The translations under genes and the position numbers were made by a program. A stretch of 64,000 nucleotides of DNA from Rana temporaria (Eukaryota; Chordata; Amphibia; Anura; Ranidae): the NCBI RefSeq assembly GCF_905171775.1, contig NC_053491.1:109068682-109132681 (forward strand), written 5' to 3'. The stretch's first letter is position 1. The number at the start of each line of letters is the position of its first letter. Shown one piece after another: positions 9,589 to 22,263 of this stretch. The notes below the pieces were generated by a model, which was not told where the DNA came from, made no database searches, and worked only from the letters and a program-made list of their open reading frames with translations.

Positions 9589-10831
9589 GTGTTGACCATA
9601 ATACATAATGAATATATGCACAACACCATTATACAGTACATATCAGTAAAGGATGTTTTTATTGCACAGTTCTAGCGGATAGTGATGCTCCAGTTGATCA
9701 AAATCCATATACTCTAGAGTTCCTCTAAGAACTTTTTTGAAAAGTTAATAAATACAAACTTTGCACTCGCAAGAACATTTCTTTTTACTAAAATTTCTGT
9801 CCAGGTCAAGCTGATCCCCCAAGTGATTGTACTGATTATCATTCATCAGAAACCTGCTGAATGCACTAATGAGTAAATAAAGGCACAAAAGACCCAGGTT
9901 GCCACTCTGTTTATGTTTTTATAAGCCAAACATGCTGCATCCCTTGAGATAAATGTAGAAGTAATAACAGAACCACCATTTAAAATGGACTACAGGGACA
10001 GCCCTAATTACCGAACTAATCTCAGTAATGTCTTATATTGTCAGTCAGATTAGGCCAACCATTTATACAATTACACTTATATGCTAAAATGAGTTTTTCA
10101 TATGTACAAATATGCTACACTTGTAAAGAAAGTGTTAATATCAGCTTCAAGCTGAATGCTCTTGCTGATGCTCATCCAATTTCTTCTCCTGTCATAGCTT
10201 AGCTATGGTATCTGTACACAGGCCACATATTAAACAAGTATTTCTTATCTACCGAGGCAAATTGGCAGTGAAACCAGGCATGCTTTGAATAGTCAACAGT
10301 GGCCTTTTTTTTCCTTCTTAACATCCAAAAGCCAGCAAGGTAACACGTTATTACTGCTCAGCACCATGGGCCTGGGACAGAAATATCAGAAACCCAGCAG
10401 GGAAGACGTCACCTACTGCACTGCTACCCCACTATGATATTTGACACACTGTTTTTCTAACAAGTATATCCTAAGTACAGAGACCATGCTGAGCAATGCC
10501 TAAGGTTTTTATTAGAGTCAGTGAGCTCCCATTAAAGAGATATCTCTTGTACATGTTAAACATCTGTCTAGGACTAGGATATGCTCAACTGAATGAAATG
10601 TAGTGAATATTGAAATTATAAAAAATATATATAACAATATTTTATAAGTTAAATTAATTACTTTCAATTCTGATTCTGATTTTTAGGAACATTGTAAAAT
10701 GCAATGAGTATTCTATTATTTTAAACTTTAGACATATAAAAAGAATAAAGGATAGCATCAATAAATAAGAAATTTTTACTGACAATTAATCAATCTTGTT
10801 TTGGGATTCTGACATAAGAATATGTGTATAT
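9589..10831. other. No gene recognised
   Basis: AT-rich sequence with no coding, RNA or repeat structure that I can support. Confidence 0.45.
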
Positions 10832-10915
10832 TAGGGCTGTTACTGATTACAATTTTCGTGTTCGATTAATCAATTTTTTTTAATCGATTAATCGACAAAT
10901 TGTGATTAATTATAA
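10832..10915. mobile_element. Possible hAT MITE left end
   Basis: It starts TTAGGGCTGTTACTGATTAC and contains ATTAATCGATTAATCGA palindromes, a pattern like hAT MITE termini elsewhere in the window. No matching right end was found, so this is a tentative fragment upstream of the next minisatellite. Confidence 0.3.
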
Positions 10916-10951
10916 CGCACATACATTTTTCGGATCACCACCATATATTGT

Positions 10952-11498
10952 CCCCACTGTAATATCCACAGATATCTCCCCCACTGTAATATCTACATCT
11001 CTCCACTGTAATATCCACGGACATCTCCCCCACTGTAATATCCACAATCACCCCACTGTAATATCCACAGACATCTCCCCCACTTTAATATCCACAATCT
11101 CCCTGACTGTAACATCCACAGACATCTCCCCCACTGTAATATCCACAGACATCTCCCCCACTGTAATATCTACAATCACTCCCACTGTAATATCCACAGA
11201 CATCTCCCCCACTGTAATATCCACAATCACCCCCACTGTAATATCCACAGACATCTCCCCCACTGTAATATCTACAATCTCCCCCACTGTAATATCTACA
11301 ATCACCCCCACTGTAATATCCACAATCACCCCACTGCAATATCCACAGACATCCCCCCACTGTAATATCCACAGACATCTTCCCCACTGTAATATCCACA
11401 GACATCTTCCCCACTGTAATATCCACAGACATCTCCCCCACTGTAATATCCACATACATCTCCCCACTGTAATATGGTCCACATCTCCCCCACTGTAT
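10952..11498. repeat. About 23-26-bp minisatellite
   Basis: Variants of CCCCACTGTAATATCCACAG ACATCT alternate with a shorter form ending CAATCA, roughly 20 copies. Open frames on either strand merely reflect the period. Confidence 0.93.
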
Positions 11499-11644
11499 AG
11501 GAAGATTAGTGCTTGCTTAGTCTTACCAGAGAAGCCGGCCGAACACGAGCAGTTGAGACTGGGTGATGACGTCAGCGCGCCACTCTAGGCTCACCTAGGC
11601 CGCCGCCGGGTGGACCAAGATGGCCACCACTCCGGGAGCTGGTG

Positions 11645-11679
<35 letters not shown>

Positions 11680-11681
11680 CA
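11499..11681. other. GC-rich block and (AT)n microsatellite
   Basis: Positions 11530-11640 are CpG-rich with GACGTCA and CCAAGATGGCC motifs (CRE-like and YY1-like), possibly a fragment of a promoter or LINE 5' UTR. An (AT)n run spans about 11646-11675, next to the Tc1 end. Confidence 0.4.
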
Positions 11682-13224
11682 CAGTATCTCACAAAAGTGA
11701 GTACACTCCTTACATTTTTGTAAATATTTTATTATATCTTTTTATGTGACAACACTGAAAAAATTACACTTTGTTACAATGTAAAGTAGCGAGTGTTCAG
11801 CTTGTATAACAGTGTAAATTTCCTGTCCCCTCAAAATAACTCAACACACAGCCATTAATGTCTAAACCAAGGGCAACAAAAGTGAGTGCACCCCTAAGTA
11901 AAAATGTCTAAATTGGGCCCAATTAGCCATTTTTCCTCCCCGGTGTCATGTGACTTGTTAGTGTTACAAGGTCTCAGGTGTGAATGGGGAGCAGGTGTGT
12001 TAAATGTGGTGTTATCGCTCTCATTCTTTCATACTGGTCACTGGAAGTTCAACATGGCACCTCATGGCAAAGAACTCTCTGAGGATCTGAACAAAAAGAA
12101 TTGTTGTTCCACTCAGAACAGGCCTCTTCATGGTCGACCAAAGAAGTTGAGTTCACGTGCTCAACGTCATTTCCAGAGGTTGTCTTTGGGAAATAGACGT
12201 ATAAGTGCTGCCAGCATTGCTGCAGAAGTTGAGGGGGGGTCAGCCTGTCAGTGCTCAAATCATACGCCGCACACTGTATCAAATTGGTCTGCATGGCTGT
12301 CTTTCCAGAAGGAAGCCTCTTCTAAAGATGATGCACAAGAAAGCCCGCAAACGGTTTGCCGAAGACAAGCAGACTAAGAACATGTATTACTGGAACCATG
12401 TCCTGTGGTCTGATGAGACCAAGATAAACTTATTTGGTTCAGATAGTGTCAAGCGTGTGTGGCGGCAACCAGGTGAGAAGTACAAAGACAAGTGTGTCTT
12501 ACCTACAGCCCAGCATGGTGGTGGGAGTGTCATAGTCTGGGGCTGCATGAGTGCTGCGGGCACTGGGGAGCTACAGTTCATTGAGGGATGCATGCCAACA
12601 TGTACTGTGACATACTGAAGCAGAGCATGATCCCCTCCCTTCGAAGACTGGGCTGTAGGGCAGTATTCCAACATGATAACGACCCCAAACACACCTCCAA
12701 GATGACCACTGCCTTGCTAAAGAAGCTAAGGGTAAAGGTGATGGACTGGCCAAGCATGTCTCCAGACCTAAACCCTATTGAGCATCTGTAGGGCATCCTC
12801 AAATGGAAGGAGGCGGAATACAAGGTCTCTAACATCCACCAGCTCCGTGATGTTGTCATGGAGGAGTGGAAGAGGACTCCAGTGGCAACCTGTGAAGCTC
12901 TGGTGATCTCCATGCCCAAGAGGGTTAAGGCAGTGCTGGAAAATAATGGTGGCCACACAAAATATTGACACTTAGGGCCCAATTTGGACATTTCCACTTA
13001 GGGGTGTACTTATTTTTGTTGCCAGCTGTTTAGATATTAATAGCTGTGTGTTTAGTTTTTTTTTTTTTTTTGGAGGGGGGGGGGGCAACACATTTACACT
13101 GTTATAAAAGCTGTTCACTCACTACTTTATATTGTAGCAATGTGTCATTTCTTCAGTGGTGTCACATGAAAAGATATAATAAAATATTTATAAAAATGTG
13201 AGGTGTGTTCTCACTTTTGTGAGA

Positions 13225-13228
<4 letters not shown>
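11682..13228 (+). mobile_element. Degenerate Tc1-like transposon
   Basis: Inverted ends start CAGTATCTCACAAAAGTGAG on the left; the right is the reverse with a worn tip. Both sides abut (AT)n repeats, so the TA target duplication cannot be read. A second copy of the family is at 59153-61631. Relative to that copy, this one has lost about 150 bp near the transposase N-terminus. Confidence 0.9.
12054..12968 (+). pseudogene. Tc1-like DD34E transposase, broken
   Basis: Translated blocks in different frames match Tc1 transposases: YWNHVLWSDETK (first Asp), KHGGGSV-like and WGCMSA motifs, FQHDNDPKHTS (second Asp) and WPSMSPDLNPIEHL (Glu). The N-terminal helix-turn-helix is largely deleted. A frameshift falls near 12590, and a stop follows IEHL (TAG at 12789). 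It cannot make an active enzyme. Confidence 0.88.
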
Positions 13229-13278
<50 letters not shown>

Positions 13279-13281
13279 TAT

Positions 13282-13983
13282 GGGCCAGATTCAGATACAT
13301 CGGCGTATCTTTAGTGTGGCGTAGCGCATCTGATATGCGATGCGCCAACGTAACATAGAGAGGGAAGATCACTATTCACAAAGCACTTGCCGACAACGTT
13401 GTGCCGGCGTAACGTAAACACTGTAGGCCGGCGTAAGCCCGCCTAATTCAAAGTAGGTGGAAGGTGGGCGTGATGTATTTAAATGAATCGTGACCCCATG
13501 TAAATGAAGCGCCGAACGAACGGCGCATGCGCACGCATGCTCAGTATCACGTCAAATTTACTCCCTAACATACGCCCAGCCCCATTCACGTACGACTTAC
13601 GTAAACAACGTAAAAATCGACGGCTGTTCCGACGTCCATACCTTAACATGACTTACCCCTGCTTTATGAGGGGTAAACTTACGCCGGACGTAAGCCTTAC
13701 ATAAACGGCGTAGCTTAATACGACGGGCGCAAGTACGTTCGTGTATTGGCGTATCTAGGTCATTTGCATATTCGACGCGTAAATCGACGGAAGCGCCCCT
13801 TGCAGCCAGCGTAAATATGCACCCAAGATACGACGGCGTACTAAGACTTACGTTGGTCGGAAGAAGCCATATTTCAGGCGTATCTAGTATTGTGAATAAG
13901 GCGCATAGATAGGACGGCACATCTCTACACTTACGCTGCGTATCTGTATATACTCCAGCGTAAGTGTTTTCTGAATCTGGCCC
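13282..13983. mobile_element. Complete MITE, GGGCCAGATTC family (702 bp)
   Basis: Inverted ends GGGCCAGATTCAGA and TCTGAATCTGGCCC. The interior is rich in CGGCGTA/TACGCCG and ACGTAA motifs. It sits inside an (AT)n tract. Its terminal sequence matches that at 23677 and 25131. Confidence 0.85.
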
Positions 13984-14438
13984 TATATATATATATACAA
14001 AATATTATGATCACTTTTATACTGATAAAAAAAAATTAAGATATTTTACAGTATTACATATAGAAGGAGAGGTATGCCAGAACAGCTCCAAGGGGTTGCT
14101 AAGCAATGACGATGGATTATAAGCAGAGCCAAAACTTTACCCTATTGAATTTTCCTGCATTTAACGATACAGAAAAAAAAATTCTACTGAAATAGATTTC
14201 AGTCTGTGTAATGGAAAGTGTTGGGTTTTCATTAAACAAAATCAGCAGGTTAGCGATAGAATGTGTCACTTACAATTTTATGGCAATGCAAGGTCCCCAA
14301 ATGTAATGTAACAAGCACAGGAGCACTGCTCATCAATAATAGGGACATAGAGCTGTCTTAGACAGCTCGGTCTCTGTGCTGGAAGCATGTAGTGAGCACG
14401 CTGTCAGCACAGAAACATCAGCCACCCAGTGACACATG
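13984..14438. other. No gene recognised
   Basis: AT-rich tail of the microsatellite and unclassified sequence up to the mariner insertion. Confidence 0.4.
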
Positions 14439-14848
14439 TACGAGGTGTGTCTAAAAAGTTTGATGAATGTTATCGGAAAACAAACAAAACAGAAGATACA
14501 GACAAATGACCTTTATTGGCATTTAAAATAATCTCCATCCTTCAAAACGCACTTTTGGCAACTTTCATAAAGATTCTGGAAACTGACAGCAAAGGCCTCT
14601 TTTGGAATCTATCGCAGAACTGCTGTCAGTGTCACACAATCTTGGATTGCCACCACATCCGCAAAGCGTGTGCCAATCATGAAGGCAGGGAAACAGAAAG
14701 AAGTCCGCAGGCACCAGATCAGGGGAGTTCCATCGATTGCCACTTGGATTACGGATCAAACTGGTAGCAATAGGTCTCCTGTGACGATGGTTCGCAGAAA
14801 GGATGGATCCTGGTCACACATGGTAATGACATTTTCAGAGGTTTCTAT

Positions 14849-16076
14849 TAGGGTTGTCCCGATACCACTTTTTTGAGACTGAGTACAAGTACCGATACTT
14901 TTTTTCAAGTACTCGCCGATACCGAATACCGATACTTTTTTTAATGTCATGTGACAGTGGCAGTATTTTTTTTTTTTTTTACTATTTTTTTTACTATGTT
15001 TTTTTACAGTGATTTTAATTTTTTTTTTTTTTTTAGGGGGGGGGGGGTGGGGGGTGAATTGTCAGTGTGTTTTTTTTTTATTTTGTGTTTTTTTTTTATT
15101 TATTTTTTTACATTTTATTTATTTTTTAATATTTATTGCAATTTTTTATTTTAATTTTAATCAGCCCTGTTGGGGGGCTTTGGTGAGATTTCAGGGGTCT
15201 TAACAGACCTCTGGCATCTCCCCTTTAAGACAGAGAAAGGGACTAGGGAAACAGATTCCCCAGTCCCTTTCTCAGCAGCTTCAGCTGAAATGAATGGAGG
15301 GAAGCTCCTCCATTCATAAACTGAAGCATCGTAAACACAGGAGGTTACGATGCTCAGTTATATGAATGGACAGAGTCGGTAATCACTGACTCTGTTCATT
15401 CAGAAAAGGTAGGAGCCAGGCTTAGCGGCTCCTACCTCCGCTCTCCATCCTGACAGATTGAGGGGGGAGAGCGGCACGGACGGGGACGGGATGGATGGAG
15501 AGAGACTGCAGGGACGGACGGGGGGGGGGGGGAGAGAGAACGGGATGGACGGACGGGGAGGAAAGAACACTGCATGGACGGGGGGGGAAGAGAGAACGGG
15601 ACGGACGGGGGAAGGGGAGGAAAGAACACTGCATGGACGGGGGGGAAGAGAGAACGGGACGGACGGGGGAAGGGGAGGAAAGAACACTGCATGGACGGGG
15701 GGGGAGAGAGAACGGGACGGACGGGGAAAGGGGAGGAAAGAACACTGCATGGACGGGGGGAAGAGAGAACGGGACAGACGGACGGGGGAAGGGGAGGAAA
15801 GAGCACTGCATGGACGGGGGGGGGGGGGGAGAGAACCGGACGGACAGGGGAAGGGGAGGAGAGAGAATGGCACGGACGGACGGGGGGAGGTGAGAGAGCA
15901 GCACGGACAGGGGAAGACAACACTGACCATGGGGGAGAGAAGATTTGCAACTCCCCTGCCTGCCCGCTCAAGTATCGGCTGAGGCATCGGGAGCATTTCC
16001 CCGAGTACAAGTACTCGGGGAAATGCTTGGTATCGGTCCCGATACCGATACTAGTATCGGTATCGGGACATCCCTA
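14849..16076. mobile_element. hAT MITE (1,228 bp) inside the mariner
   Basis: Ends TAGGGTTGTCCCGATACC and the reverse of TAGGGATGTCCCGATACC are flanked by a perfect 8-bp duplication GTTTCTAT (14841-14848 and 16077-16084). There is no transposase. It contains T-rich tracts (about 14965-15150) and a GC-rich minisatellite. Confidence 0.95.
15460..15905. repeat. 58-61-bp minisatellite inside the hAT MITE
   Basis: The marker GAAAGAACACTGCATGGACG recurs at 15561, 15620, 15678, 15736 and 15797, giving 58-61-bp units rich in GGGGA and GGACGG. Overlapping open frames on both strands are repeat artefacts. The purine-rich strand is G4-prone. Confidence 0.93.
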
Positions 16077-16713
16077 GTTTCTATCCATTTTGCTTTCTGT
16101 TCGTCTGTCAACTTGTGCAGTACAATCTGGGAACAGATCTTCTGCTTACCCAAATCTTTGTGGACAATGGTGCGCACCATGTCCTTGCTGATGCCCAATT
16201 CCTCCACTATCAATTGTAGTGTCAGTAGCCGATCTCATGCCAGAATTTCGCACTCACTCGATCATGTCTGGGGTTCTGCTTGTCAACAGCTGACCTGAAC
16301 ATGGCTCATCCCCAGTAATTTCCTTCCCCTCGCGAAAGCATTCAAACCAGTCATTACATTTTCTCCTCACGGCTTCCGTCCCGTATACTTGCAACAACAT
16401 TTCATGTGTCTCCATCACCCATTTGCCCTGAGGGTCACCTGTACTCCACGCTAGGTAAGGATTCTCTACATGTCTGTGGATAGCCATATGCATGGGCCCA
16501 CACCTGGCCCATGTTGCCATTGAGATGTCGGACCATTCACCAAACTTTTTAGACACACCTCGTATGTAGTGTGTGAGCATTAAAGCCCACCCTTGTGCTG
16601 CTGCGTATATGTGTTGCGTGAGTGGCAACTGATTAAAATGGACCTTTGCCCAGACTATGAATTATCAATTGCTGAACCATTGTTTTATGACAGCCATTGC
16701 TGGTGGTGAATTT

Positions 16714-17299
16714 TGTGTTTCTCAAACCTTTTGTCTTGCGGCGCACCAAAAAGATCTAAAAAATTTCATGGCACACCTGAAAAGATTTAACAATTTTTGT
16801 GGTTAAAATTTATTTATTTTTACACATATTTCATTTTAAATATAATGTGGCGGATGTGCCTGCTTTCGAGACCAAATCAGATTGAAGCGATTGTAATCTT
16901 CTTTGTACTTTCGTTTGCTTCCTTGCTTTTCATTTAAGTTTCTCTTTCAGAGTTTCAGACTTAATTAAGTATTTTTCCATCGCTAAACAATAAACAAACT
17001 TAATTTCTAAGCATCAAATTTAGAATGGAACGGTCTTTATTGTTATAATATAATTAGAGCAATCGAGTTCTCCCGAGAGCTCGCTCAAGTCGCGAGTTAC
17101 GAAAGGAACCAATGAATTACAGACTGACAGAGATTGCGTTATTATAAATGTTACTTTTTAAACGTTTGGCGACACTGATTTACCATTAAATTTTTCGATA
17201 TGTTCAAGGTTTAAAAAAAAGCTAGCAATTTTAAATATTTTTCAAAACTCCCACGGCACACCTGCAAATCTCACATGGCACACAGTTTGAGAATCACTG
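16714..17299. mobile_element. hAT-like non-coding element
   Basis: The left end TGTTTCTCAAACC and the right end GTTTGAGAATCAC are inverted versions of a hAT-Charlie-style terminus. Both ends are followed inward by GGC(G)CACC-type sequence (GCGGCGCACC on the left, GGCACACC on the right). The interior has no intact transposase. Confidence 0.55.
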
Positions 17300-18435
17300 G
17301 GCTAATTGGTGGAGGATGCAGATTGGCTGACAATTTATGGCTTCTTAGAACACACATAATTGGAAATTTACAGCTAGGCTCCTACTCAAATAACTATTTT
17401 AAAGAATAAGTTCACCTTTTTAAAAATTAATAAATTCACATCTTTTGCATGTATAAAAATGTGCATTTATGATTTTTTCACTTGGAGCCTGGAAAGCATT
17501 GCACCTACGATCAGCAGATTGCAAGTGCCATGCAGGACTCCTGTAGACTTCTCAGTGTATCTATGTGCTCGTACCTCATACGGGCAGGCAGATACACACT
17601 GACAGGAAGAATGGATGAACTACCAGCTCAATAGCAGCATGGTAGTTCATTGAAACACCAAGCCGACAGCCGCAAAGGCTTCCAGGACTTGTAGTTTACC
17701 ATTTATAGAGGACTGAATGAATAAAGTGGATGGGCATTTTTTTCAAACAGTGACAGCAGATGCCCAGGGAAGATGCCCAGAGCACTTGAAGCCACTTTTC
17801 CAATTTGTAGCAAATTTGCATGGCATGTCTCTAGCAAATAAGCAAATTTGCAGTGGTGAATCTACAGCAAGAGCTCTGCAAGTCTACAGCAGTAAAATTC
17901 AGCCACAGTTACCCCTGTGGTGGGATGACTATTGCACAACATAACTGAACCAGAACTCGCAACAGACTTGCAGAATGCTTGCAAAGATAATTGATCTGGA
18001 GTCATGCAATGCAAACTTGCTGCAATTGTGCAACAAACTTGTGAAGCCTGACAAGTCTAGCAATATCTTAGCAAGTAATTTTCAAATTTTCAGCTCAATT
18101 GCTTGCTATCTGGGTAACATGTTCCAAAAGGAGAACGTACCCTTTTGAATCCAGCAGGGCCACCAAATGATCAGATGATGGATGATTCCTAGAACCAGCC
18201 AAAATTCTAACAGAGTATGGGCCAGTTTATAATTTCAGTGTGATTATTCTGATTGTTGAATATTATATTCAAATCAATGCTTATAGCTACATAAGTAAGT
18301 GAGGGCTTGTTTTAAAATGTTTTTACTGCTTGCTTATAATATGTAAATATTCTGTGTGCATAGTATGTGCATAGGTCCACTTTAAGGAGAGTGGGATCTA
18401 TGGCTTCAATGTAGGAGGGATACTAAAACTCACAC
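17300..18435. other. No gene recognised
   Basis: No coding exon, RNA gene or clear repeat boundary seen. Confidence 0.45.
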
Positions 18436-18438
18436 TAA

Positions 18439-18843
18439 TGCCACGTACACAAGGTCGGAATTTCCAACAACAAATGTTCGCTGTGAGCTTGTTGTCAGAA
18501 AATCCGACCGTGGGTATGCTCCATCGGACATTTGCTGTCGGAACTTCCTTCAATAAATGTTTGAGAGCTGGTTCTCAATTTTTCCGACAACAAAAGTTCT
18601 TGTCGGAAATCCCAACCGTCTGTAGCCAATTCAGACGCACAAAAATCCTACGCATGCTTGGAATCATTGAAGTTCATTCTTCTCGGCTCGTCGTAGTGTT
18701 GATACGTGACCGCGTTCTCGACGTTCAGAATTTCCGACAACATTTGTGTGACTGTGTGTATGCAAGACAAGTTTTAGTGAACAATACGTCGGGGAAAAAA
18801 ACATGGTTTTGATGTCAGAATGTCCGATCGTGTGAATGCGGCA
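18439..18843. mobile_element. Harbinger-like MITE (405 bp)
   Basis: Ends TGCCACGTACACAAGGTCGGA and TCCGATCGTGTGAATGCGGCA are imperfect inverted repeats flanked by TAA/TTA (TWA target). The body has repeated TTCCGACAACA motifs in both orientations. The open frame across it has no family motif. Confidence 0.7.
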
Positions 18844-18846
18844 TTA

Positions 18847-20437
18847 GAGTAGTTAGCAGTTGTGGTCCTGAGGACTTTCTGAAATGTGACCCAATTGTAA
18901 TGGTCTGTTTCACCATGTTTTCACTGAAATTCAACTGACTGCTATAGCACAAGAGTACCTATAGCCTATACCTCCTTAGTAATTAGGCTTCACCACCAGG
19001 GTTATTGTCTGTGTGCATCACCTTATGAAAAAATGAATGCTGCAATACTCCACAGTAGCCTTAATGCAAAACTTTACCCAGTTTGATAGCAAAAAATGTT
19101 CCTTAACAAAAGAACATACATTCCACATTAATAATTATGCTACCAAAATTAGTGTGTGCTGTAAATTACCACCAGCATTGCTCCTGTTTGTTCTTGTTTG
19201 AAGCCACCATTTTGTTGACGTCCAGAGCAGAAAACGATCCCCCTCTCCTTGGTCTCAAAAACTACATGTCACTTTCTTTAATTAAAATATGCCAATTTCT
19301 ACCCTTAATGGTATGTATTGGCTTAGCTAGAGAGGAATGCTGACAGAGGCTTTACAGTGCTGACATTCTCAGGCTGCAGCTGAGGGAGAAAGGGGAGAGA
19401 ATCACTGAGAAAAGATAAGATACTATTCTTGAATGTTTAACACTTCTGTTTCTCCCTGGCAGCAGAGTTTGTCCTGTCACCTCTCCTGCTTTTCTTTTTC
19501 TCTGTCCCTAATCTGTGTTCCCTTAGCACAGTCTGTGTAATTCCTGTGGCCTTCTTCCCCCTTCAGCAACAGTAAATCTTAAAATTGTCAGAAGATCAGC
19601 CTCTAGCAACTCTGATTTGAGGCACAGTGCCCAGAATAGAGAGAAAATGAGCATGCGCAGAGCAAGGTGATATAGTGAAGTGATCTATCAGGACTTATTT
19701 TTTTTTTTACTAACTTTAAGGTACAGTACAGAGTGAAAAGAGTGAGGTTGATTTAAAACTCACACTTTTCTGACTCCGACATTCCAAATTGCTTCAGTGT
19801 GATAAAAAGACCAAGGTATATCTAAGTCAACATCCTTACTCCATTATAGCTAACAGCGACAGAAAAAACAATTAAACAGTATTTTTCACAAAACAACTTC
19901 TTCTCTGGTCCTCTGGGCCAAGTACCGGCAAGAGAACACATCCATCCTTTCTATCTTACTAATACAGATTTCAAGAGGCAAATTTAATTTACCTTGCTGA
20001 CTTATGTGGCCACTGCTTAATGGGTAATAAGAACCGAGTAAGTATTCATTTCCTTCATATAGCTCTTTAACATACATTAGAAGGACAGCAAAACCCAAAC
20101 AAAGGAAAATAAGTATAACTTGTTTTCTCAGCCCTAAGGTAGTTAGATGATCAATAAACAGAGTAAGGCACATATTATCAATATTAATCTCATACAGAAT
20201 TAATAGAATAAAGCCATTGAATCTGACTCCAGATCAAGAAGGATCTATTTAGGTCACTGGCTTATTAAAGCCAGTCCATTTTACTTGCTCTGAACAAAAT
20301 ACCACAGATATATTGGAGTACAATGGAGTGATAGAGTACAGCCCAAAACGGATTGCATTGTCTTCAGCATGTTTGTGCATCCTTCCTTTCTTAAAGCAGG
20401 ACTAAAACTATTGTTTTCATCAGTCATCAAAAACAGT
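18847..20437. other. No gene recognised
   Basis: Non-coding as far as can be seen. Short frames (for example 19886-20173 minus) lack recognisable domains. Confidence 0.45.
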
Positions 20438-20932
20438 TACCGTATTTATTTGGGTATAGCGCGCTCCCGCGTATAGCGCGCACCCCTAAAGTTGCAGCGG
20501 ATTCTTGTGGGAAAAAGTTTTTAGTACTTACAGTTTTGGTGTCTTGTGCGGCTTCCATCGGCGGCCTCGTCGGGTCCGGCGTCCGTCTGCGGCTTCGGGT
20601 GTCCTCTTCGTCGGGTCCGGCGTCCTTCTGCGGCGTTCTCGCGTCCTCCCCGCTCGTTTCCCGCGCCGAGTTTGAATACTGCGACGACATATACAGAGCG
20701 CAGTACACTCGTGTATTGTCGGGCAGGCTCGGCAACTCTCGCGCTGACGTCCTGTATGTCCAGGACGTGAGCGTGGAAGGAGCCGAGACGGCCCGACTAT
20801 ACCCGAGTGTACTGCGCTCGGTATATGTTGGCGCAGTATTCAAACTCGGGTATCGGCGTATACCGCGCACCCACGATTTTGCCCTGATTTTCAGGGCAAA
20901 AAAGTGCGCGGTATACGCCGATAAATACGGTA
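20438..20932. mobile_element. MITE with TACCGTATTTAT termini
   Basis: The left TACCGTATTTATTTGGGTATA and right GTATACGCCGATAAATACGGTA are inverted ends. The interior is CpG-rich and largely self-complementary. A related element begins at 63407. Confidence 0.85.
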
Positions 20933-21688
20933 CATTCAAGGCATACAGTGAATGATGATGGCCACAGTTGCTTGTGCTCCCAGATGAACTGTCAAGTCAT
21001 CATATGGCTTGAGCTGATCACATGTGCAGCACCATGGCGACTGCAGATTAAACAAAATCTAAGATGGCAGCTTCCTTTGCTGTAAAGAATAGGGGGGTTT
21101 AGTTCTGCTTTAAAGTAGTTGTAAACCTCTGAGATGGAAAAATTAACAAAGCATATCCTTCTATAGTGTGTATTTGTCTCAATCCAAAGCAATGAGTGTG
21201 TGAGTGTGACTTTGGTTTCCTTCCTCATCCCTCTTCTATCTGCGTGTTGTTTCTGACAAGCTGTGTTGACAAGATAGATTGGGGGGATGGGGCAGAGGGA
21301 GGAGCTCCAGCACACAGCCTGTATTTGACAGCCCCAGCTGTGTATGTTTTCCTAAGAGTATAGAGGGGGTGCATTCCCTCCACGCAGGGCTTAGATTACA
21401 CTCAGTTCCCTACTCAACGATGCAATGTGTGATTTCAGATCCCTGCCTGCTGGAGCTGAGAAATAGTCTTTGATAAGTGTGTTTTAAAAGGCTGTATAGG
21501 AGAGAGCGTTGCGGAGAAACAGGTACGACCAGTCATCTGATGGGCTGACATTTCGGTTAAGAGCTGACAAAAGCACGCTAGTAAAAGAAAATATAGGAAC
21601 CAATAGGCTCCAAACCCACGCAAATCAATGACCAAAAAACAAAAAAACTACAATGAAGAGCTGCGTGTAAAAAAACACCTATAACGTT
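20933..21688. other. Unclassified, probably dispersed repeat
   Basis: No gene. The start of the 21105-21135 segment (AAAGTAGTTGTAAACCTC) looks like a diverged MITE terminus, but its partner is not seen. Confidence 0.35.
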
Positions 21689-22263
21689 AAAAGAAACAAA
21701 GGAAATTACATATCACCATAGTGAATAAACAAATAAATACTTCTTCATTTGAATTTAATAAAAAATACATAAAAATTGTGAAGTCCATGTATTGATCACA
21801 CACGTCTTCAGTAAATATAAAATAGGTTTATAATTTTGTCTTAAAAAAACAGCATGCAGACACACTATGCACTCACCAGATTTAATTGGCCCTATTACAG
21901 GGAGTCAAATTACCCACATGGGAAAATCTAAGAGGTCACAGGAATAAATCCAAACAGCAGTGGTTTGGATTTGTTCCTGTCACCTCATGTATGACATCTT
22001 GGATTTTCGAATATGCGTAATTTAAATCCCTGTAATAGGGTAAATTAAGTCTCGTGAGTGCATAGTGTGTCTGCATGCGGGTGGAGAGGAACCGTTCCTA
22101 TACTCACTGAGGATGTTATTCACGTGTGGGATCTATACATGGACTTCACAATCTGTATGTATTTTTTATAATTCAAATGAAAATGTATTTATTTATGTAT
22201 TTGTTTATTCACTATGGTGATATGTAATGTATGATATAGGAGCGCAGTTCCTTTGTTTCTTTT
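21689..22263. repeat. Large fold-back element, arms about 270 bp
   Basis: The sequence is a long imperfect inverted repeat centred near 21960. AAAAGAAACAAAG and ATATCACCATAGTGAATAAAC on the left recur inverted at 22200-22263, and near the centre CACAGGAATAAATCCAAAC faces GTTTGGATTTGTTCCTGT-like sequence. No protein is encoded. Confidence 0.8.

Larger units (their letters stand above)
14565..16480 (-). pseudogene. Mariner transposase remnants
   Basis: On the minus strand, an N-terminal piece (about 16260-16480) shows the mariner HTH region with WFECFREGKE; a second piece (about 16085-16213) reads KICSQIVLHKLTDEQKAKW; and a C-terminal piece (14565-14759) carries SPDLVPADFFLFP, the signature around the third catalytic residue of DD34D transposases. 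The central catalytic region with the first aspartates is missing, and the hAT MITE separates the pieces. Confidence 0.85.
14441..16562 (-). mobile_element. Mariner-type transposon, disrupted
   Basis: The inverted ends CGAGGTGTGTCTAAAAAGTTTG and its reverse at 16541-16562 are perfect over about 20 bp and are flanked by TA (14439-14440 and 16563-16564). The transposase is on the minus strand and is interrupted by a hAT MITE (14849-16076). Without that MITE the element is about 0.9 kb, shorter than a full mariner (about 1.3 kb), so internal sequence is also deleted. Confidence 0.93.

Noticed and set aside
8812..9608. Several 85-226-aa open frames on both strands
   Set aside because: They are products of the 20-bp minisatellite; a repeat without stops gives overlapping frames on both strands.
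10902..11588. A 228-aa frame and minus-strand frames
   Set aside because: Generated by the 23-26-bp minisatellite; there is no domain and low-complexity composition.
15400..16077. Pro/Ser-rich and Gly/Arg-rich frames up to 198 aa
   Set aside because: All lie over the 58-61-bp minisatellite inside a hAT MITE and occur in several frames at once.
20536..20955. A 139-aa open frame
   Set aside because: Lies entirely in a self-complementary CpG-rich MITE and has a mirror frame on the other strand.
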